Of a DNA stretch of 21,032 nucleotides, positions 10,102 to 17,242 are shown one piece after another. The translations under genes were made by a program, and so were the position numbers. A model generated the notes under the pieces. That model made no database searches and was not told where the DNA came from. It saw only the letters and a list, made by a program, of their open reading frames with translations. How positions within the stretch are numbered: position 1 is the stretch's first letter; every line of letters begins with the position of its first letter. Source of the DNA: Nemertoderma westbladi (Eukaryota > Xenacoelomorpha > Nemertodermatida > Nemertodermatidae); assembly GCA_032718475.1 (NCBI GenBank), contig JAUCBJ010007593.1:1-21032 (forward strand). Reading direction: 5' to 3'.

Positions 10102-10835
10102 GCCAGCAGCTATTTAATAATGACAAATGCAAAATTATGCACATAGGAAGGACAAACCCAAAGTTTGCTTACACCCTGGGAGATATTACCAACCAGCATC
10201 ACCTTGCGGAAACTACAACAGAAAAAGATCTTGGTGTTTACTTCCAGAATAATCTACATTTCAGCATCCACATCGCCAACATTGTTAAGAAAGCAAACAG
10301 CCATCTTGGTCTTATATACCGCAGCTTTAATCATATAGATGGCGATATATTTCTTGGGTTATATAAGAGTATGGTTCGTCCCATTCTTGAATATTCTGTG
10401 GTTTGGTCTCCAAAAAAAATTGGCGAATCGAAACTAATCGAAGGAGTACAACGCCGCGCGACGCGGCTTGTCTCAGGTCTCCGTGATCTCGATTATCCTT
10501 CACGCCTTCGTAAGTTGGGTCTGCCAACGTTGGAATACCGGCGCCACCGCGCCGATATGATCCAAGTCTATAAACTGCTGACCGGTCTCGATAACGCAGA
10601 CTACCGCACTTACTTCACATTGGATCCTTCCAGTCGTCGCGGACACTCTCTGAAGTTATTCAAACCTCGGGCGCGTTTGGTATTATGTAATGACACCTTT
10701 AGCTATCGAGTAATCGACGATTGGAACAGTCTTACCGAATCTGTTGTTTCATCGCCGACTCTAAACACATTCAAGTCAAGGCTAAACGAACACTATAAGA
10801 ATTTGCCATTGAAATTTTCCCCATCCTGGTGGTAG
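10102..10835 (+). pseudogene. Non-LTR reverse transcriptase, thumb and C-terminus
   Basis: An undamaged 3' frame of about 244 codons continues the palm fragment in the same phase. Motifs in order are KCKIMHIG, EKDLGVYF, ANSHLGLIYRSF, a KSMVRPILEYSVVWSP block, RRATRLVSGL, LPTLEYRRHRADMI, and a C-terminal WNSLTESVV segment ending in SWW and a TAG stop. This is the usual thumb/C-terminal region of CR1/jockey-like LINEs in marine invertebrates. It has no stops or frameshifts, so the copy was young when the MITE interrupted it. The ATG at 10098 lies in MITE sequence and is not a true start. Where the LINE's 3' UTR ends is not visible. Confidence 0.93.
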
Positions 10836-11164
10836 TACCGTATAATAATTAATTAATTTAATTAACCATCGCCATCCAAATATCAACATTTATTTTATTT
10901 AAGATTTAATTTGTATGAAATGTAATTATGTGAATATTAGGAATTTTTGAGTGGAGAGAATTATTTTTATCGTTTCTTAATCCTTTTAGGCTATCTATCT
11001 TTTTATATCACTTATCATTTTGTCACTTGTGAAACACAACTAATTTTTACCATGGTTCAAGTTCATGCTATTCTAAAAAATCGAAAGTGTACGTGTCATT
11101 ACAAATTGGACAATGCTATTGTCAATGCATTTATTTTATTATACAAACAGTACCGCAGGTGAAT

Positions 11165-11200
11165 ATAATCACTGTACATGTACATACATACAGTGATTAT
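11165..11200. repeat. Perfect 12-bp stem hairpin
   Basis: ATAATCACTGTA (11165-11176) is complementary to TACAGTGATTAT (11189-11200), with a 12-base loop. Confidence 0.8.
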
Positions 11201-11806
11201 GACTATTTTATTTATTTACTCATTTAACAGTGTGTATATATATATATAAATATCTTTTGTAATATGTTTGCCAATCTTAATTATTTTAATGCTATTTACT
11301 CGTTAGTCGTTACACTGTCTAGCGTCACTCTACCTTATTTTATTTTGAGCTGTTGATGCAACTTTTTTTTATAAATGATTTTATTCAACCCGTGTTTTAC
11401 ACTACACTACGATTTACATGTGTCATGCATACTGTGTACTATTGCCCTATTTATATTCAATCCGGACAGACGTATTTCCATAGTAACTAACTGTATTGCA
11501 TGCTTTAAATGTGCCAGTATAATATATTTTACTTGCCTCTTTTCTTACTTACTCTACGTAAAACAAAATACCGGTATATTGTCTCAAACTAATTTAACAG
11601 TACTTTATTATTGTGATATATTTGTGAATTATGGGTGCTAAAAGTATATACATTTCCGTATCACCCTTTTAACTATTAAACTATTAAACTATTAGTATAT
11701 ATAGCACTATTTTGCTGTATTGTATGTACAGATGTAGGTATAAAGCAGGTATTTCTGTATTTTAGTACCGGTACCGCCACCGGTACTGCTATAGGCCTAC
11801 TGTGTA

Positions 11807-11836
11807 GCCTACCATTTAAATACGGTAATGGTAGGC
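11807..11836. repeat. Perfect 10-bp stem hairpin
   Basis: GCCTACCATT (11807-11816) pairs with AATGGTAGGC (11827-11836) around a 10-base loop. The stem can be lengthened through a bulge into the neighbouring TAG/CTA bases. Confidence 0.75.
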
Positions 11837-11951
11837 CTACCGGTTGTGCTAATAAATTTTAAATAATTGATAGGCCAAACTGGATTGCAGGATTGTGGAA
11901 AATGTGGATATACCTTTCACATAATTTAGGCCTATTACTGTATTAGTTTTA

Positions 11952-13470
11952 TCGTCTCTGTAACCTGCTCCTTTCCCTCAATTAGTTAAATGATCGTTTA
12001 TTGTTTTGGTTAGAAAATCCCGCCTCTGTAACCTGCCCCTTTCCCTCAATTAGTTAAATGATCGTTTATTATTTTGGTTAGAAAATCCCGCTTCTGTAAC
12101 CTGCTCCTTTCCCTGAATTAGTAAAGTGACCGTTTATTGTTTTGGTTAGAAAGGCCCGCCTCTGTAACCTGCCCCTTTCCCTCAATTAGTTAAATAATCG
12201 TTTATTGTTTTGGTTAGAAAATCCCGCCTCTGTAACCTGCTCCTTTCCCTCAATTAGTTAAGTGATCGTTTATTGTTTTGGTTAGAAAATTCCGCCTCTG
12301 TAACCTGTCCCTTTCCCTCAATTAGTTAAATGATCGTTTATTGTTTTGGTTAGAAAATCCCGCCTCTGTAACCTGCTCCTTTCCCTCAATAAGTTAAGTG
12401 ATCGTTTATTGTTTTGGTTAGAAAATCCCGCCTCTGTAACCTGCTCCTTTCCCTCAATTAGTTAAGTGATCGTTTATTGTTTTGGTTAGAAAATCCCGTC
12501 TCTGTAACCTGCTCCTTTCCCTGATTTGGTAAAGTGACTGTTTATTGCTTTGGTTAGAAAACTCGGCCTTAACCTGCTCCTTTCCCTCAATTAGTTAAAT
12601 GATCGTTTAATGTTTTGGTTAGAAAATCCTGCCTCTGTAACCTGCTCCTTTCCCTCATTAAGTTAAGTGATCGTTTATTGTTTTGGTTAGAAAATCCCGC
12701 CTCTGTAACCTGCTCCTTTCCCTGATTTGGTAAAGTGACTGTTTATTGTTTTGGTTAGAAAATCCCGCTTCTGTAACCTGCTCCTTTCCCTGAATTAGTA
12801 AAGTGACCGTTTATTGTTTTGGTTAGAAAGGCCCGCCTCTGTAACCTGCCCCTTTCCCTCAATTAGTTAAATAATCGTTTATTGTTTTGGTTAGAAAATC
12901 CCGCCTCTGTAACCTGCTCCTTTCCCTCAATTAGTTAAGTGATCGTTTATTGTTTTGGTTAGAAAATTCCGCCTCTGTAACCTGTCCCTTTCCCTCAATT
13001 AGTTAAATGATCGTTTATTGTTTTGGTTAGAAAATCCTGCCTCTGTAACCTGCTCCTTTCCCTCAATAAGTTAAGTGATCGTTTATTGTTTTGGTTAGAA
13101 AATCCCGCCTCTGTAACCTGCTCCTTTCCCTCAATTAGTTAAGTGATCGTTTATTGTTTTGGTTAGAAAATCCCGTCTCTGTAACCTGCTCCTTTCCCTG
13201 ATTTGGTAAAGTGACTGTTTATTGCTTTGGTTAGAAAACTCGGCCTTAACCTGCTCCTTTCCCTCAATTAGTTAAATGATCGTTTAATGTTTTGGTTAGA
13301 AAATCCTGCCTCTGTAACCTGCTCCTTTCCCTCATTAAGTTAAGTGATCGTTTATTGTTTTGGTTAGAAAATCCCGCCTCTGTAACCTGCTCCTTTCCCT
13401 GATTTGGTAAAGTGACTGTTTATTGTTTTGGTTAGAAAATCCGGCCTTAACCTGCTCCTTTCCATCAATT
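11952..13470. repeat. 68-bp satellite array (~22 copies)
   Basis: The period is 68 bp (for example CTCTG at 11956 and 12024). Each unit runs CTCTGTAACCTGCTCCTTTC, then CCTCAATTAGTTAAATGATC, then GTTTATTGTTTTGGTTAGAA. Recurrent variants include CCTGATTTGGTAAAGTGACT units and shorter CTCGGCCTTAACC units. The array lies inside the foldback element and ends at a diverged copy (TTTCCATCAATTGG). Its core is shared with the 99-bp duplication at 8342-8524. Confidence 0.97.
12091..13444. repeat. 677-bp higher-order duplication of ten 68-bp units
   Basis: Block 12091-12767 is followed directly by an almost identical block at 12768-13444. Both start with the same rare pair (a CTTCTG unit with GAATTAGTAAAGTGACC, then AAGGCCCGCC) and repeat the same order of variants, including the shortened CGGCCTTAACC unit. 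By eye only about one base differs, so the duplication is recent. Confidence 0.88.
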
Positions 13471-13704
13471 GGTAATTGTTTTTGGCTATAAAATGAGTGT
13501 TTTGCTACGTCATGTGGTAATCGATTATCGACAACAACCACAAACTATTAAATATAGCGTCTTTTTACCACAGGCGCATATGGAAATCTATCTCATAGTC
13601 TATAAATCATGGAATCATGGAATGTTTTGGCACAGGCATAGTGAAATCAACTGTCTGACAGTCCAGTAATCAGCAGTCTGACAGTTTGAAGAAATACATA
13701 CATA

Positions 13705-13767
13705 AAAAGTCATTAAAAGGACAATAAAAGTCATTAAAAGGACAACAAAAGTCATTATCCATAATTC
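13705..13767. repeat. 21-bp tandem repeat, three copies
   Basis: AAAAGTCATTAAAAGGACAA-type units begin at 13705, 13726 and 13747; the third is diverged. Related GTCAAATAAAAGGACAT sequence follows at about 13790. Confidence 0.75.
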
Positions 13768-13962
13768 GTAAAAAAAAAATGACAAAAAAAGTCAAATAAA
13801 AGGACATAAAAAATCACTGCCCTCAAAATTTAGGTCATACTGTCATAGTCTTAAAGTAGCCCATATACTGAAGGATAGACTGTATGCGACATTATGTAGG
13901 CTATGTATGTCTGTATGTACGCCTCTATCTGCAACTTTATTGAGTTCTCCCTCTGCAATTTT

Positions 13963-14002
13963 ACGGTCTTGGGACCGTTTTTTGTGTTTTTTGAACACAA
14001 AA
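13963..14002. repeat. Two adjacent hairpins separated by a T-run
   Basis: ACGGTC (13963-13968) pairs with GACCGT (13973-13978) around TTGG, and TTTTGTGTT (13980-13988) pairs with AACACAAAA (13994-14002). The first stem plus the following T-run looks like an intrinsic terminator, but in this eukaryotic context that role is not supported. Confidence 0.6.
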
Positions 14003-14147
14003 GGCTGTATTAAAACTCATAAGATTGTATTGTAATCGGGGCCTACTCTCTGACTGCTAGACAGCTAGATCAGCCCCCGCTCAATGCATGGCTCGCCCCA
14101 CAATCAGACAATGCTTTGTTTTATGTGCGCCCCTCTAAACGATTTGA

Positions 14148-14338
14148 ACTACACTTGGATACACGTTTTGCAAGCGTTTCTCACTCGTTTGTACTCTTTT
14201 GTACTATTTTTGCACTCTTTTGTACTATTTTTACACTCTTTTGTACTATTTTTGCACTTTATTGTACTCTTTTGTATTATTTTGTACTATATTGTACTAT
14301 TTTTTTTTTGTACTTTTTTGTACAAATTCGTCGGACCC
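14148..14338 (-). repeat. Right terminal inverted repeat of the foldback element
   Basis: Read inverted, it starts GGGTCCGACGAATTTGTAC, continues through GTACAAAAGA and GTGCAAAAATA units, and ends in AAACGCTTGCAAAACGTGTA with GTGTAGT at the inner edge. It is longer than the left arm because of extra units and expanded T-runs. Confidence 0.92.
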
Positions 14339-14347
14339 TAATTGCGG
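14339..14347. repeat. 9-bp target-site duplication, right copy (TAATTGCGG)
   Basis: Identical to 8605-8613. The outer element's right arm resumes directly after it. Confidence 0.9.
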
Positions 14348-14414
14348 TTACGTTCGATAAGTAATAACTAGCCTAATGTTACATTCGATCCTGATTACGT
14401 TCGGTCATGTATCC
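14348..14414 (-). repeat. Right inverted repeat of the outer element, terminal part
   Basis: The reverse complement reads through GACCGAACGTAATCAGGATC, then GAATGTAACATTAGG and TATCGAACGTAACC, matching 8084-8145. It ends about 71 bases before the PGAP1 start codon. Confidence 0.75.
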
Positions 14415-14485
14415 AATAAATAATTATTTCTGTATTTAACTGGTACTACCGGTAACTATTGAATGAACTCTGGAACTACTGAACT

Positions 14486-17233
14486 ATGGCTAAATTCACC
14501 TGTATATTAATTAACTTTGTCGGGTTTCTGGTATTCCTCTTGATTATCGGATTTGGAACCTGGGATTTTATTTACCCCCATAACCCTAGCGATTGCTTTA
14601 TGACTTATATGTACGAGGGACCGACCTACGTTCCTGTAGAGATCCCGATTCAAGTACAAAATAAATTCCCCCGTTACCGCCTCAACGTCTACGGTGAGGG
14701 GCGCTACGCCCACGCCCTGGGTAACGACCTTCTCCCTACACTCACCAACGGGATACCCGTACTCTTCATCCCCGGCCAAGCCGGTAGCCACAAGCAGGTC
14801 CGTTCGCTCGCCTCGGTGGCCTACCAGATGGTCCGCCGTAGAAACACTCCACGCCGGTTTAACTTCTTCTCTATCGATTTGTCAGAAGATTTCTGCGGGA
14901 TTTACGGCCCATTGTTAGAAATACAAACAGAATTCGTGGTATTCGCAATCGAACACATTCTCTCACTGTACGACGGCCCAGTGAAACCTGAATCCGTGGT
15001 AATCGTGGGTCATTCTATGGGCGGGATGGTCGCTCGGGGGGTCTTCACACATCCCAAGTTCGACCACGCCAGGGTTAGAGTTATTTATACACAGGCGACA
15101 CCCCATGTCCAGCCTGTACTCAACCTAGACCCTCAACTATCCGCGTACTACAGAAAGGTAAACGAGTACTGGTCCATTAACCGCAACCTTTCTCTCTCCC
15201 ACGTCGTTCTAGTGTCCGTCGGGGGTGGCTACCAGGACTCACTGGTCCCTTCCGCCCTGGTCCCCCACACAGACTCCCCGCGGTCTATCAGCACGCTGTC
15301 CACCGGTGTACCCCGCGTCTGGACCTCAGCGGATCACCGCTGCATCGTCTGGTGCAAACAGCTGGTACTGACGACGGTACGATCGATGTTCGACCTGCTG
15401 GAATCGGGACTCGTAACCCGGGACCCCGACCGCGCTGTCGATGTTCTCCAACACCACTTCGTCCGCAGTCCGGGTCCCAAGGAGTTCCGGGCGCCGCTCC
15501 CGTTGGAGTCCGTGTCATGTCGTCTCGTTACCGATACCGAATGGCGACGTAAAGCGAACCCGAGCCGTTCAGAATGCTTCATATTCCCGCTCGCGGCCGC
15601 TCGCTTTATCGCCTATCTGCGCGGCGAGCAGTCCGACTGGATCTATCTGTGTCGTCGCTACTCCGACGGAATGTGCGTCGATCCCGTCAACTGGAGCCAC
15701 GAGGCGACTCTCCTTCCGCCGTTCGATAGCGAATTGAAGTACGTCGATGTCGCGAACTCGCTTACCTTCTCTCACGTCCTCGTTGTTTTCCGGGCCGGAT
15801 TCCCGTATAACTTTGTCTGCAAATTCCAAAGCGAAGAAGAAACGCGAGTTGAAGGATTCCTACCGGGTTTACTCGATAAGGAGGTCGAGTTGTTCCGTTC
15901 CACCAGGGTTTACGCTGCTATAAACCTCCCCGGGACACGCGTCTGGGGCGCCCACAGACTGCGCATGCACACATCGCCGGGGTGCGCGACCAACCCGTCT
16001 GGGGTGGCCCATCTCCGGGTCCCGTGGTTCCCACAGGACGAGCTGATCCCGCTCGACTCTAATCGCGACTCAGATCTGTTCCTCCGCCTCCATAGCAACC
16101 CCGAGGCCCCTAGCAACGTGTCCCTCCACATCCACACATACTCCGGTTGCCAGGTAACCGTGTACGCTCGCATCGCCTACGTTGAGTATGCAGCGCAGTT
16201 CCTACGTTCTATCGGAATCTCCCAGATCCCTTCCGCTATCTTCATGTACTCCTTCCTCGTTCTCCTCGAACAGACGTCGACGTTCTCCCGAACATCTTCC
16301 ATCGACTCCCCCACCTCAACCCTCCTCACATCCGTTACCTTCCCCAAGTGGATCTTCCCCTACGTTTTACTCATTTACTATCTCCTTAAACTCGACTTCC
16401 TGCGATCCCATTGGTTGATCCCTCTCCCTAGATTCTCAGCAGATCCCAAGGTTCTGTTCTTTCCTCCTGTTTTCTTCTTCCTCATTGGCCACTCATCTCG
16501 AATTGTGCTACTCCTACTTATGTTTCTCCTGGAAGGCCTTATTAAATCGCTCGGTTACGTCGCCTCATGTTTTATGAAGCCGGGCTCTGATTGGTCGCTT
16601 CGTCACGCCGCTGTTATCACCTACGCAATGTCCTTGGCGATTGGCTGGCAGACCTGTTCTGCATTGACGCTCGTTATCCTCAACCTAACCTTTGTGGGTT
16701 TCCTTTCGGTCAACTACGGCCGCATTATACTCTACAGAAATATCCTGAACTGTAGTCCAGGATTCCAGAATAATCTTATTTCCTGGTTCCATCTCGAGTT
16801 GTCTATAGTTACCATGGTGACCCTAGTTACCATAGCTTCCGCCAGCGGGCCCCTGGCCGTCTGGTTTCGTGATTTTCGCCCTCGAGGTGACCGATTACCA
16901 GGGGACCCCTTCGTTGTTATGACAGCGTTTCTAGTGGTTGCCATGGTAATCCGTACAATAACGTCCAGCGAGGGAATCCATTGGACGCCTCGTATCTGTC
17001 GACTTAGCGAACGAGTCTACCAGATCGCGGCTCTCCTTACAGTTCTCTACACATTCGACTATGTCTACCAGGCTGTCACCATTGCCGTCGCAGTAATTCT
17101 ATACGAGAGTTTTTCCGCACTCATTACCATTGCAGTACCGATACAGACTATAGCGATAACGAGTAATAGGGATATATCCAATAATAAATTATATGGGAAC
17201 AGCAATCACAGTTGCAGGTCCCCCATCCAGTAA
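14486..17233 (+). CDS. PGAP1: GPI inositol-deacylase (PGAP1), 915 aa, uninterrupted
   Basis: PGAP1 removes the acyl chain from the inositol of GPI anchors after attachment to proteins in the ER, which allows efficient ER exit. Sequence: an N-terminal membrane anchor (about residues 5-27); a PGAP1-type alpha/beta-hydrolase domain (about 70-310) with VLFIPGQAGSHKQVRSLAS, NFFSIDLSEDFCGIYG, the nucleophile elbow GHSMGG (Ser177), TQATPHVQPV, and SADHRCIVWCKQL; a central lumenal region (about 340-575); and about eight hydrophobic segments from residue 580 to 884. Asp251 and His284 are the likely partners of Ser177 (inferred from family alignment). Length matches the human protein (922 aa). The ATG has A at -3 and G at +4. 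Unusually, the whole gene is one open frame, whereas vertebrate PGAP1 has over 20 exons. It is GC- and CpG-rich in AT-rich surroundings, with no stops or frameshifts. A retrocopy or lineage intron loss are both possible. Confidence 0.97.
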   Translation: MAKFTCILINFVGFLVFLLIIGFGTWDFIYPHNPSDCFMTYMYEGPTYVPVEIPIQVQNKFPRYRLNVYGEGRYAHALGNDLLPTLTNGIPVLFIPGQAGSHKQVRSLASVAYQMVRRRNTPRRFNFFSIDLSEDFCGIYGPLLEIQTEFVVFAIEHILSLYDGPVKPESVVIVGHSMGGMVARGVFTHPKFDHARVRVIYTQATPHVQPVLNLDPQLSAYYRKVNEYWSINRNLSLSHVVLVSVGGGYQDSLVPSALVPHTDSPRSISTLSTGVPRVWTSADHRCIVWCKQLVLTTVRSMFDLLESGLVTRDPDRAVDVLQHHFVRSPGPKEFRAPLPLESVSCRLVTDTEWRRKANPSRSECFIFPLAAARFIAYLRGEQSDWIYLCRRYSDGMCVDPVNWSHEATLLPPFDSELKYVDVANSLTFSHVLVVFRAGFPYNFVCKFQSEEETRVEGFLPGLLDKEVELFRSTRVYAAINLPGTRVWGAHRLRMHTSPGCATNPSGVAHLRVPWFPQDELIPLDSNRDSDLFLRLHSNPEAPSNVSLHIHTYSGCQVTVYARIAYVEYAAQFLRSIGISQIPSAIFMYSFLVLLEQTSTFSRTSSIDSPTSTLLTSVTFPKWIFPYVLLIYYLLKLDFLRSHWLIPLPRFSADPKVLFFPPVFFFLIGHSSRIVLLLLMFLLEGLIKSLGYVASCFMKPGSDWSLRHAAVITYAMSLAIGWQTCSALTLVILNLTFVGFLSVNYGRIILYRNILNCSPGFQNNLISWFHLELSIVTMVTLVTIASASGPLAVWFRDFRPRGDRLPGDPFVVMTAFLVVAMVIRTITSSEGIHWTPRICRLSERVYQIAALLTVLYTFDYVYQAVTIAVAVILYESFSALITIAVPIQTIAITSNRDISNNKLYGNSNHSCRSPIQ

Positions 17234-17242
17234 TTAATCACT

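Larger units (their letters stand above)
10836..11951. other. AT-rich non-coding interior, with hairpins and a TA run
   Basis: No gene is recognised. It probably includes the LINE 3' UTR, but its end cannot be placed. A short TA microsatellite lies at about 11231-11250, and ACCGGT and TAGGCCTA motifs cluster at 11764-11845. The short open frames here are AT-rich or lack an ATG and look random. Confidence 0.6.
13471..14147. other. Right interior of the foldback element, non-coding
   Basis: Low-complexity AT-rich sequence with a 21-bp triplicate (13705-13767) and paired hairpins (13963-14002). No gene is recognised; an open frame from 13469 lies across the satellite edge and appears random. 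Confidence 0.55.
8614..14338. mobile_element. 5,725-bp foldback / Mutator-like non-autonomous element
   Basis: Long inverted repeats (8614-8757 and 14148-14338) end in CGGTCCGACGAAT and GGGTCCGACGAAT, and a perfect 9-bp duplication TAATTGCGG flanks the element. Long TIRs built of short tandem units and a 9-bp duplication are known from foldback elements and MULEs; Merlin-type elements (8-9 bp) are an alternative. The interior holds a truncated reverse transcriptase, a hAT-like MITE, AT-rich sequence and a 68-bp satellite array. I see no transposase, so it would have to be mobilised in trans. It sits in the right arm of the outer TIR element, so it is younger than that element. Confidence 0.85.
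8084..14414. mobile_element. Outer non-autonomous TIR element, split by a 5.7 kb insertion
   Basis: The two ends are inverted copies: the left arm is 8084 to about 8225, and the right arm is about 8530-8613 plus 14348-14414. Termini read GGGTGACA on the left and, inverted, GGATACAT on the right; AATAA flanks both sides (8079-8083 and 14415-14419). That duplication is weak because the context is AT-rich. Without the insertion the element is about 597 bp and has no transposase. The GG-starting termini are compatible with a PIF/Harbinger-type MITE, but class is inferred and the exact ends are uncertain. The left arm confirms the right arm's pre-insertion sequence. Confidence 0.7.

Noticed and set aside
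10947-11641. 71- and 88-codon ORFs after the reverse transcriptase
   Set aside because: The first lacks an ATG start. Both are AT-rich, with random-looking composition and no recognised motif.
13963-13983. Stem-loop followed by T-run as an intrinsic terminator
   Set aside because: The window is eukaryotic and no transcript is known to end here, so the resemblance is not evidence of function.
15288-16944. ORFs of 66-98 codons on both strands within PGAP1
   Set aside because: Shadows of the GC-rich PGAP1 frame; none shows an independent domain.
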